Assembly (NCBI GenBank): GCA_029945495.1
Contig: JAQSCR010000656.1
Location: 1,214-6,534 of the forward strand
DNA length: 5,321 nucleotides
Origin: Pseudolabrys sp.
GTDB lineage: Bacteria > Pseudomonadota > Alphaproteobacteria > Rhizobiales > Xanthobacteraceae
Direction: 5' to 3'
The notes under the pieces are model-generated. The model worked only from the letters and a program-made list of their open reading frames with translations, ran no database searches and was not told where the DNA came from. Every line of letters starts with the position of its first letter. Position 1 is the first letter of the stretch. The translations under genes were made by a program, and so were the position numbers. Positions 1-5,321 of this stretch are shown here, piece by piece.

Positions 1-447
1 GAGACGGCCAAGTACACCGACCTGATGGAGAACGGCAAGGCGCGCAAGTTCACCTACGTGATGGATGCGAAATCGGTGATTACCTCGCCGTCGCCGCAGG
101 CGCCGATCAAACAGAAGGGCTTCCAGGTCATTTCGGGCCTGGCCTGGTCGGGTCGCGGCAAGATCACGCGTGTCGACGTCTCGCTCGACGGCGGCCGCAA
201 TTGGCGCGCTGCCAAGATTGACGGCCCGGTATTCGATAAATGTTGTGTGCGCTTCTACGCCGAGACCGAGTGGACCGGCGAGCCATGGCTGCTGCAATCG
301 CGCGCCATCGACGACACCGGCTATGTGCAGCCGAGCAAGGACGAGTTGCGCAAAATCCGCGGCGTCAATTCTATCTACCACAATAACGGCATCCAGACCT
401 GGGCGCTCAAGGCCAATGGGGAGGTCGAGAATGTCGAGGTCGGTTAG
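1..447 (+). CDS. soxC: SoxC, sulfane dehydrogenase molybdenum subunit (C-terminal part, 5' end outside window)
   Basis: The reading frame is open from base 1 and ends at TAG 445-447, giving the last 148 residues. SoxC is the periplasmic molybdopterin subunit of SoxCD, which oxidises the sulfane sulfur bound to SoxY during thiosulfate oxidation. The piece corresponds to the C-terminal dimerisation domain of the sulfite oxidase family. Recognisable blocks are DAKSVITSPSP (about residues 22-32), the beta-sandwich segment with GLAWSGRGKITRVDVSLDGG (about 46-65), and WLLQSRAIDDTGYVQP (about 96-111). The molybdenum-binding domain and any Tat signal lie upstream of the window. The ATG at 25 is internal, because SoxC-like sequence (ETAKYTDL) precedes it in frame. 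The end overlaps soxD by 17 bases, and a SoxD-type cytochrome directly downstream supports SoxC over a stand-alone sulfite dehydrogenase. The assignment is by family recognition, not by search. Confidence 0.9.
   Translation, partial: ETAKYTDLMENGKARKFTYVMDAKSVITSPSPQAPIKQKGFQVISGLAWSGRGKITRVDVSLDGGRNWRAAKIDGPVFDKCCVRFYAETEWTGEPWLLQSRAIDDTGYVQPSKDELRKIRGVNSIYHNNGIQTWALKANGEVENVEVG
418..424 (+). promoter_or_regulatory. Ribosome binding site of soxD
   Basis: GGGGAGG lies inside the end of soxC, six bases before the ATG at 431. It is a near-perfect Shine-Dalgarno match and fixes the soxD start, which is also followed at once by a signal peptide. Confidence 0.8.
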
Positions 448-1096
448 TCTCGTCGTCGCGGCGCTGCTGTTTGCATCGCCGGCGCTGGCGCAAAGCGGCA
501 AGCCGCGTTCCTATGGCATCGGCCAGGCCGCGACGCCCGAGCAGATCGCCGGTTGGGACATTGACGTACGTCCCGATGGCGAGGGCGCCCCTCCGGGCAA
601 AGGGTCGGTGAAGGACGGCGAGAAGATCTATCTCGAACGCTGCGCCGCCTGTCATGGCGAATTCGGCGAGAGCGCCGGGCGCTGGCCGCAGCTGGCGCAG
701 GGCAAGGGCACTCTGGCCTCGAACGATCCGGTGAAGACCGTCGGCTCGTACTTTCCCTATGTATCGAGCGTGTTCGACTATGTCCGCCGCGCTATGCCGT
801 TCGGCGATGCGCAGTCGCTGAAAAACGACGAGCTATATGCGGTCGTCGCCTTCGTGCTCAATCTCAACGACATTGTCGACGACAAGTTCGTGCTGTCGAA
901 GGAAACCTGGTCGCAGGTCAAGATGCCGAACGAGAACGGCTTCTATGATGACGACCGCGAGAAAACCGAAAAGGCATTCTGGAACGCCAAGCCCTGCATG
1001 AAGGACTGTGGGCCGCCGGTCAAAATCACCGGGCACGCGGCGGTGATCGACGTCACGCCGGACGACAAGACGCCGCACAAGGGCGGCGTGGAGTAG
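431..1096 (+). CDS. soxD: SoxD, c-type cytochrome subunit of sulfane dehydrogenase
   Basis: A 221-residue exported cytochrome c that takes electrons from SoxC and passes them to the respiratory chain. Residues 1-20 form a signal peptide: a short Arg-containing start, a hydrophobic core VSLVVAALLF, and a likely cleavage after ALA (20) before QSG. The only covalent heme site is CAACH at 71-75, and Met122 in RRAMPF is the probable distal ligand. The region ending near residue 150 is a class I cytochrome fold. The tail holds a Cys pair, C189 and C193 (PCMKDC), with CxxxC spacing and no following His, so it is not a second heme site; I recognise this tail from SoxD-like proteins. The start at 431 is chosen for its strong ribosome binding site and signal peptide; the frame stays open upstream to 170, but that stretch is out-of-frame soxC. 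The well-studied Paracoccus SoxD has two hemes and is much longer, so this is a one-heme form. The palindromic repeat begins five bases after the stop. Confidence 0.88.
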   Translation: MSRSVSLVVAALLFASPALAQSGKPRSYGIGQAATPEQIAGWDIDVRPDGEGAPPGKGSVKDGEKIYLERCAACHGEFGESAGRWPQLAQGKGTLASNDPVKTVGSYFPYVSSVFDYVRRAMPFGDAQSLKNDELYAVVAFVLNLNDIVDDKFVLSKETWSQVKMPNENGFYDDDREKTEKAFWNAKPCMKDCGPPVKITGHAAVIDVTPDDKTPHKGGVE

Positions 1097-1101
1097 GCAT
1101 C

Positions 1102-1206
1102 TGTCATTCCGGGGCGCCGCGAAGCGGCGGGCCCGGCATCCATACTCACAGACCGGGGTTATGGATTCCGGGTTCGCGGCCTGCGGCCGCGCCCCCCGGA
1201 ATGACA
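1102..1206. repeat. 105-bp imperfect palindromic intergenic repeat
   Basis: The element has perfect 13-base ends: TGTCATTCCGGGG (1102-1114) pairs with CCCCGGAATGACA (1194-1206). Nested inside, CCCGGCATCCATA (1132-1144) pairs with TATGGATTCCGGG (1160-1172) with one mismatch. Each arm also carries its own small hairpin: GCCGC-GAA-GCGGC (1116-1128) and GCGGCC-TGC-GGCCGC (1176-1190). The whole can fold into a branched, cruciform-like structure. It resembles the dispersed REP/BIME-like palindromes I know from Bradyrhizobium and Rhodopseudomonas intergenic regions; this is recognition, and copy number cannot be tested in one window. It contains no plausible gene. Lying just after soxD, its RNA form could stabilise the sox transcript 3' end or reduce read-through, but there is no U-tract, so it is not a standard intrinsic terminator. 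Confidence 0.85.
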
Positions 1207-1213
1207 ATGGGTT

Positions 1214-1242
1214 TTGCCTCCACACCGTCTTTCCCTTATGAC
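1214..1242 (+). promoter_or_regulatory. Candidate sigma70-type promoter for the 1275-2977 gene pair
   Basis: TTGCCT (1214-1219) and TATGAC (1237-1242) each match four of six bases of the -35 and -10 consensus and are separated by exactly 17 bases. A start near 1249 would leave a leader of about 26 bases before the ATG at 1275. The site sits just after the palindromic repeat, where a new transcription unit would be expected to begin. Matches of this quality occur by chance, so the call is tentative. Confidence 0.3.
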
Positions 1243-1274
1243 TTTGTCCCGAAACTCATCAGTCCGGGACCTCC

Positions 1275-2261
1275 ATGACCAAACTCAATCTTTCCGTCGC
1301 CGTCGGCCCCTATGACCGCACGCGGGCACTGATCGACGGCTCGGTGCAGATCGACGGCGTCAATCCGTCCTGCATGACGTTGTCGCCGGAGGAAATCTTT
1401 TTCCGCGCTTTTCGCCATGCCGAATTCGACATCTGCGAACTGTCGCTGTCGAGCTTCACGGTCAAGACCGCGCAGGGCGGCGGGCCTTATGTCGGCGTGC
1501 CGGCCTTCGTCTCGCGCGCCTTCCGCCACACCTCGATCTATGTGCGCACCGACCGCATCAAGAAGCCGGAAGACCTCAAGGGCAAGCGCGTCGGCGTGCC
1601 GGAATATCAGTTGACCGCCAATGTCTGGGCGCGCGCCATTCTGGAGGACGATTACGGCGTCAAGCCGTCCGACATCCAGTGGGTGCGCGGCGGCATTGAG
1701 GATGCCGACCGGCCGGAGAAGATCAGCATCAAGCTGCCGTCCGACGTAAAGCTGGAAGACGCGCCTCCCGGCAAGTCGATCTCGGCGATGCTGGCGGAAG
1801 GAACAATCGACGGCTTCATCGCGCCGCGGCCGCCGTCGCTGCCGAAGAACACGCCGAATGTCGGCTGGCTGTTTGCCGATCCGGTCGCCGCGGCACAAGA
1901 CTATTTCAAGCGCACCGGCATTTTCCCGATCATGCATATCGTCGGCGTGCGCCGCACCCTGGCCGAGCAGCACCCGTGGCTGCCGGGCGCGGTGTACAAG
2001 GCCTTCGAGCAGTCGAAGGCAGCGGCGCTGACGCTGTTGAACGACACCTCGGCTACCAAGGTCACGCTGCCCTTCGTCGAGGAGAGGCTCGCCGAAGCGC
2101 GCGCCTTGATGGGCGAGGATTTCTGGTCCTACGGGATGAACGCCAACCTCAAGACGCTGGAGAGCTTCCTGCGCCATCACCACAGCCAGGGCCTGTCGCC
2201 GCGGCTGGTGACGCCGGAGGAGATGTTCCATCCCGGCACGCACGAAGCCTTCAAGATCTAA
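1275..2261 (+). CDS. 4,5-dihydroxyphthalate decarboxylase-family protein (NMT1/SsuA-like binding-protein fold)
   Basis: A 328-residue protein, close to the usual length of about 330 for this family. The named activity removes CO2 from 4,5-dihydroxyphthalate to give protocatechuate in phthalate breakdown. Family-typical blocks are YDRTRALIDGSVQIDGV (13-29), FDICELSLSSF (51-61), PAFVSRAFRHTSIYV (76-90), DLKGKRVGVPEYQLTANVW (100-118) and WVRGGIED (135-142). The N-terminus MTKLNLSVAVGPYDR has no basic-hydrophobic signal peptide, so the protein should be cytoplasmic. The start is well fixed: an in-frame TGA at 1239-1241 leaves ATG 1275 as the first ATG, with a weak GGGA (1266-1269) five bases before it. 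The next gene starts 17 bases after the stop, suggesting co-transcription. Many members of this family sit beside ABC transporters and have no proven phthalate role. No other phthalate gene is visible, so the substrate is unassigned and a substrate-binding role remains possible. Confidence 0.75.
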   Translation: MTKLNLSVAVGPYDRTRALIDGSVQIDGVNPSCMTLSPEEIFFRAFRHAEFDICELSLSSFTVKTAQGGGPYVGVPAFVSRAFRHTSIYVRTDRIKKPEDLKGKRVGVPEYQLTANVWARAILEDDYGVKPSDIQWVRGGIEDADRPEKISIKLPSDVKLEDAPPGKSISAMLAEGTIDGFIAPRPPSLPKNTPNVGWLFADPVAAAQDYFKRTGIFPIMHIVGVRRTLAEQHPWLPGAVYKAFEQSKAAALTLLNDTSATKVTLPFVEERLAEARALMGEDFWSYGMNANLKTLESFLRHHHSQGLSPRLVTPEEMFHPGTHEAFKI

Positions 2262-2278
2262 CGGACCGGACCTCGCCC

Positions 2279-2977
2279 ATGGCCACCATCAAGATCCTGA
2301 GCGGCGGCGCGCCGAAGGAAGTGTTCCTTGAGTTGACGCCTGCGTTCGAACGGCAATCCGGTCACAAGGTCGATTTCACCTTTGCCGTTCTGTCGGCCCT
2401 GCGTGACCAGCTCGCCGCCGGCGGGAAGGCCGACGCGCTGGTCATGCCGACCAACATCCTCGATGGCTATCAGGCGAGCGGCGTCGTGTTCGCCGCGCAT
2501 CGCGCCGTGCTCGGTCTGGTCAGCGTCAATGCTGTTGTGCGCACCGGGGCGCCCATGCCGGACCTTTCGACGCCGGACAGCGTGCGGCAAGCGATGCTCG
2601 ATAGCCGCGCCATCGCCCATGCGACGCCGGGCGCGACGCCGAGCGGCACGCATATGGCCAAGGTCATCGACCAACTCGGTATTGCCGAAGCCATGAAGGG
2701 CAAGGTCATCCACCGGCCGGCGCTCGAAGGCGGCGTGCAGCTGGTGGCGAGCGGCGAGGCCGAAATCGGCTTTTACCCCAAGAGCGAAGTCATTAATATT
2801 GCCGGCCTGGCGTTGGCCGGGCCTTTGCCGGAAGCGATCCAGCTGACGACGATCTACGGCGCCGCCGTGACGACCGCCAGCGCTGCGCCGCAGGCGGCGG
2901 CGGCGTTCATTGCCTTCGTTAGCCACCCTGGCCATCGCGCCGTCTGGGCGCAGGCCGGTTTCGACCCGCCGGCTTGA
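2279..2977 (+). CDS. Leaderless substrate-binding-domain protein, ModA-like
   Basis: A 232-residue protein resembling the molybdate-binding (ModA-like, SBP_bac_11) branch of binding proteins. Features seen are an opening strand IKILSGG (4-10) followed by PAFERQSGHKV (21-31), the first-lobe segment AVLSALRDQLAAGGKAD (36-52), a Ser/Gly turn ATPGATPSGTH (115-125), EGGVQLVASGEAEIGFY (150-166), and a C-terminal helix block AAAFIAFVSHPGHRAVW. ModA proteins are normally exported, but MATIKILSG has no signal peptide. Extending the frame upstream (open from 1976) gives only Arg/Gly/Pro-rich sequence from inside the previous gene, so a missed leader is unlikely. No strong ribosome binding site is visible before ATG 2279; translation may depend on the gene 17 bases upstream. 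The gene ends 36 bases from the convergent permease gene with no terminator-like hairpin between them. The ligand is unknown: molybdate is one option, and an organic anion or a cytoplasmic sensing role are others. Confidence 0.65.
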   Translation: MATIKILSGGAPKEVFLELTPAFERQSGHKVDFTFAVLSALRDQLAAGGKADALVMPTNILDGYQASGVVFAAHRAVLGLVSVNAVVRTGAPMPDLSTPDSVRQAMLDSRAIAHATPGATPSGTHMAKVIDQLGIAEAMKGKVIHRPALEGGVQLVASGEAEIGFYPKSEVINIAGLALAGPLPEAIQLTTIYGAAVTTASAAPQAAAAFIAFVSHPGHRAVWAQAGFDPPA

Positions 2978-3013
2978 GTGGCCAGCCGTCGAGGCCGCGC
3001 CGATCCGTTGGCT

Positions 3014-3808
3014 CTAGCTTCGCTTGATGCTGTCGAGGCCGCCGAGGCGGCCAACGATGGCATTGGCGCCGATCGACAGGATGAACAGCACGATCAGCAT
3101 CGCGTACATGCGCGGCATGTCGAATGTGCTGTAGGCGTTGATAATCAGAAAGCCGATGCCCTTGTTCGACAATTTTGTCTCGGCGAGCAGTGTGCCGATC
3201 AGCGCGACGCCGAGGCCCAGCCGCACGCCATTGATGATCGGATGGCGCATCGCCGGCAGGTAGATCTTGAACACCATCTGCGCGGTTGTGGCGCGGAAGC
3301 TGTTGCCGACGCGGATCAGCACCTTGTCGATCTGGCGCATGCCGGCGGCGGCCGACAGCGCCACCGGGAAGAAGCATGACAAAGTGCCGAGCGCGATCTT
3401 GGAGCCGGGGCCGACGCCGAACCACATGATCATGATCGGGAAGAAGATGATTTTGGGTGTCGGCCCGAGATAATACAAATAGGACTCGAAGGCCTTCGCC
3501 AGGAACCGGTTGACGCCGAGCACGATGCCAACCACGAGGCCAAGGCCGCCGCCGATCGCCAGCGCGGCGCCGACTTCGCCGGCGGTGACGGCGAGGTTGA
3601 AATAATATTCGCCATGCGCGAGCAGATCGAAGATGGCGTGGCCGATCGCGATCAGCGACGGCACCACGTCGCGATACAGCCAGCCGGAATGCGACAGGAA
3701 TTCCCAGACCGCAAGAACGGTGAGTATGATGGCGACGCGCAGCAGCGTCACCGGGCCCATCAGCGGCGCCGGCGCGGCCACGGGAGTTATTCGGCTCGTG
3801 TCAGCCAT
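3014..3808 (-). CDS. ABC transporter permease, SsuC/TauC-like (permease 2)
   Basis: A 264-residue inner-membrane permease of the BPD_transp_1 family, NitT/TauT type. Hydrophobic segments lie at about residues 21-39, 79-99, 120-132, 138-155, 195-209 and 235-252, giving five or six membrane spans. The cytoplasmic coupling (EAA-type) loop covers about 152-198, with the pattern AAAGMRQIDKVL, then GNSF, then IYLPAMRHPIINGVRLG; this loop contacts the ATPase. The start at 3808 is preferred because AAAGG lies seven bases before it, whereas an internal ATG (residue 17, at 3760) has no such site. The first 22 bases overlap the end of the upstream permease gene, which points to coupled translation. It is the last gene of the visible operon. 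The transported substrate cannot be read from the permease; sulfonates, nitrate, thiamine precursors and aromatic acids are all served by this family. Confidence 0.88.
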   Translation of the reverse strand: MADTSRITPVAAPAPLMGPVTLLRVAIILTVLAVWEFLSHSGWLYRDVVPSLIAIGHAIFDLLAHGEYYFNLAVTAGEVGAALAIGGGLGLVVGIVLGVNRFLAKAFESYLYYLGPTPKIIFFPIMIMWFGVGPGSKIALGTLSCFFPVALSAAAGMRQIDKVLIRVGNSFRATTAQMVFKIYLPAMRHPIINGVRLGLGVALIGTLLAETKLSNKGIGFLIINAYSTFDMPRMYAMLIVLFILSIGANAIVGRLGGLDSIKRS

Positions 3809-4575
3809 CGCTCAGCCTTTTCCAGAACCATGAAGAACAGCACGCTCACGAGAACCACAAAGCAGATTGCGGCATAGGTTCCGGGCAGATCGTAGCGTTC
3901 GGCCAGTTCGTTGATGAGCTGGCCGAGCCCGCCGAAATTGATCAGAAACTCGACCCCGACGACGTTGATGAGGGCGAATATCAGGCCGAGACGAATGCCG
4001 ACGAAGATGGTCGGCAGCGCCGCCGGAAACAGGATTTTCCAGAACTGCTGCGACGGCGTGAGGTTGAAGCTGCGGCCGACATTGACCAGCACCTTGCGGG
4101 TGCCGGAAATGCCTTCCAGCGTCTTCAGGATCACCGGCGGCAGCGCCGAGACGAAGCCCATCATGATGATGGTCCAGGCGTTGCGGCCGTAGATCACCAG
4201 GAACAGCGGGTAGCACAGCACGACAGGCGCCGAGGCCAGTGCCGCGACCCAGGTCTCGCAAGCCTGCTGCAGCAGCTTGAAGCGGTGCATCAGCACGCCG
4301 CCGGCCACACCGAACACGGTCAGCATGACGCCGGCGGTCAGGCATTCGGTCAGCGTCTGGACGAAGCGCGCCAGCACATGCTCTTCGACGATGACACGCG
4401 GGAAACTGGCGAAGATTTCCGACGGCGGCGGAATGATGAAGCGGCTGAGCACGCCGGTCTGGATCAGCAGCTCCATGACAACGAAGAACGCCACCAGCGT
4501 GCCGAGCCCGGTCAAAGCCGGCAAGGCATTTCGAATAGTCGAATGTCGCGCCGGCGTGGTGGCGGTCGTGCTCAT
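3787..4575 (-). CDS. ABC transporter permease, SsuC/TauC-like (permease 1)
   Basis: A 262-residue inner-membrane permease of the same family as its downstream neighbour but clearly divergent from it, so the pore is probably a heterodimer. Hydrophobic segments are at about 20-40, 78-97, 110-129, 132-150, 190-212 and 233-251. The PPPSEIF block (49-55) after the first span is common in SsuC/TauC-like permeases. The EAA-type coupling loop spans about 153-196 (LEGISGTRKVLVNVGRSF, then KILFPAALPTIFVGIRLG). The start codon shares bases with the stop of the ATPase gene: ATG at 4575-4573 and TGA at 4574-4572 form an ATGA overlap. No good ribosome binding site precedes it, so it is probably translated by ribosomes finishing the ATPase. 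A second long open frame over the same bases on this strand (3812-4615) is Arg/Ala-rich and is not a gene. Confidence 0.88.
   Translation of the reverse strand: MSTTATTPARHSTIRNALPALTGLGTLVAFFVVMELLIQTGVLSRFIIPPPSEIFASFPRVIVEEHVLARFVQTLTECLTAGVMLTVFGVAGGVLMHRFKLLQQACETWVAALASAPVVLCYPLFLVIYGRNAWTIIMMGFVSALPPVILKTLEGISGTRKVLVNVGRSFNLTPSQQFWKILFPAALPTIFVGIRLGLIFALINVVGVEFLINFGGLGQLINELAERYDLPGTYAAICFVVLVSVLFFMVLEKAERWLTRAE
3816..3820 (-). promoter_or_regulatory. Ribosome binding site deciding the start of permease 2
   Basis: On the minus strand AAAGG lies seven bases before the ATG at 3808, inside the end of the permease 1 gene. It favours this start over the internal ATG at 3760, whose upstream sequence is only GC-rich. 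Confidence 0.6.
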
Positions 4576-5321
4576 GTCGATGCGCCAGTGTGGTGCAGCG
4601 CATGCTCTTCTTCATCGCGCATGCCGCGGCTGGCTTCCTCGCGCAGATCGGCCCAGATTTGTGCGACGTAGCGGCCGAAGGCCTCGCTGCCGACGATTTC
4701 CGAGGTGCGCGGTCGCGGCAGGTCGATATCGACGATGCGCTTCACGCGGCCGGGCCGATAGGTCATCACCAGGATGCGGTCGGACATCTGCACCGCTTCG
4801 GTGATGTTGTGGGTGATCAGCAGTGTGGTCTGCTTCAACTGCTGCTGGATCTGCAGCACCTTGTCGCCGAGCAGCAGCCTTGTCTGCTCGTCGAGCGCGG
4901 CGAAGGGCTCGTCCATCAGCAGGATTTTCGGCTCGGAGGCGAGCGTGCGCGCGAGCGACACGCGCTGGCGCATGCCGCCGGACAGTTCGTTCGGGAAGCG
5001 GCTCTCGAATCCGTCGAGGCCGACCAGCGAAATGAAATGCCGCGCGCGTTCGATGCGCTGCGCTTTCGGCATGCCGATCAGTTCGAGCGGGAAGGCGACA
5101 TTGTCGGTGACGCTGCGCCAGGGGAAGGTCGATTCTTCCTGGAACACCATGCCGATCGATTTGTGCGGTCCGTTGATGGCCTCGCCGGCGACGGTGACAT
5201 TGCCCTGGGTGTGGCCGAGCAGACCGCCGATGACGTTGAACAGGGTCGATTTGCCGCAGCCGGACGGGCCGATGATCGACAGGAATTCTCCCGGCCGCAC
5301 GCCGAAGGAAACGTGATCGAC
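4572..5321 (-). CDS. ABC transporter ATP-binding protein, SsuB/TauB-like (N-terminus outside window)
   Basis: The cytoplasmic ATPase that powers the importer; 249 residues are visible, ending at TGA 4574-4572. All nucleotide-binding motifs are intact (numbered from the window edge): Walker A GPSGCGKST (18-26), Q-loop Gln61 in VFQEEST, signature LSGGMRQRVS (113-122), Walker B ILLMDEP (133-139), D-loop ALDE (142-145) and H-loop His171 in LLITHN. FPWRSVTDNVAFPLELIG after the Q-loop is typical of the nitrate/sulfonate/taurine subfamily. The GTG at 5300 is not the true start, because the preceding in-frame residues VDHVSFG continue the normal N-terminal strand of ABC ATPases to the edge; probably about 20-40 residues are missing. 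The charged tail after about residue 226 (EEASRGMRDEEE) is outside the core fold. The stop overlaps the permease 1 start by four bases. The substrate is not determined by this subunit. Confidence 0.92.
   Translation of the reverse strand, partial: VDHVSFGVRPGEFLSIIGPSGCGKSTLFNVIGGLLGHTQGNVTVAGEAINGPHKSIGMVFQEESTFPWRSVTDNVAFPLELIGMPKAQRIERARHFISLVGLDGFESRFPNELSGGMRQRVSLARTLASEPKILLMDEPFAALDEQTRLLLGDKVLQIQQQLKQTTLLITHNITEAVQMSDRILVMTYRPGRVKRIVDIDLPRPRTSEIVGSEAFGRYVAQIWADLREEASRGMRDEEEHALHHTGAST

Noticed and set aside
170..430. Upstream extension of the soxD frame
   Set aside because: This stretch lies within soxC in another frame and gives low-complexity Ser/Arg/Ala sequence. The start at 431 has a strong ribosome binding site and is followed by a signal peptide.
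1116..1206. Intrinsic terminator after soxD
   Set aside because: The palindrome can form stable hairpins, but no run of T follows any of them, so it is reported as a repeat and not as a terminator.
1236..2243. 335-codon open frame on the minus strand opposite the DHPD-family gene
   Set aside because: Its translation is Arg/His/Gln-rich with no recognisable domain, and it mirrors a well-supported plus-strand gene. Long antisense frames are expected in GC-rich DNA with this codon bias.
2258..2935. 225-codon minus-strand frame opposite the ModA-like gene
   Set aside because: It is Arg-rich and low in hydrophobic residues, with no family features. The plus-strand frame has clear binding-protein segments.
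3812..4615. 267-codon frame on the minus strand overlapping permease 1 in another frame
   Set aside because: The product is Arg/Ala/His-rich and non-hydrophobic, whereas the overlapping frame encodes a clear membrane permease with its coupling loop and an ATGA junction to the ATPase.
4774..5316. 180-codon plus-strand frame opposite the ATPase gene
   Set aside because: It is Ser/Arg/Cys-rich, the mirror of a conserved ABC ATPase with every motif intact, and has no independent support.

Overview
The window looks like alphaproteobacterial DNA, most likely Hyphomicrobiales near Bradyrhizobium, Rhodopseudomonas or Xanthobacteraceae. The reasons are high G+C, strong third-position GC bias, a soxC-soxD pair, and a 105-bp palindromic element starting TGTCATTCCGGGG and ending CCCCGGAATGACA, a style of dispersed repeat I associate with that group. 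The genus call is inference.

Layout. (1) Positions 1-1096, plus strand: the end of a sulfur-oxidation (sox) operon. It holds the 3' part of soxC (molybdenum sulfane dehydrogenase subunit) and a complete soxD (c-type cytochrome partner), overlapping by 17 bases. (2) Positions 1097-1274: an intergenic region almost filled by the palindromic repeat (1102-1206), then a weak sigma70-like promoter candidate. (3) Positions 1275-2977, plus strand: a two-gene unit. The first gene encodes a 4,5-dihydroxyphthalate decarboxylase-family protein and the second a ModA-like substrate-binding-domain protein. Both have the periplasmic-binding-protein type of fold and neither has a visible export signal. (4) Positions 3014-5321, minus strand, converging on region 3: an ABC importer operon of the nitrate/sulfonate/taurine (NitT/TauT, SsuBC) type. 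In transcription order it is ATPase (5' end beyond the window), permease 1 and permease 2, all overlapping and probably translationally coupled.

How they work together. SoxC and SoxD form the periplasmic sulfane dehydrogenase of the thiosulfate-oxidising Sox complex. The ABC operon encodes a complete membrane engine (one ATPase, two different permeases), but no exported binding protein for it is visible here. The convergent pair may supply substrate-related functions, for example decarboxylation of an imported aromatic acid, but that link rests only on proximity. I see no tRNA, rRNA, CRISPR array, transposase or phage gene. There is no gene-free stretch over 300 bases. No clearly new system is evident; the most unusual point is the pairing of two leaderless binding-protein-fold genes with a transporter operon that lacks a binding protein in view.
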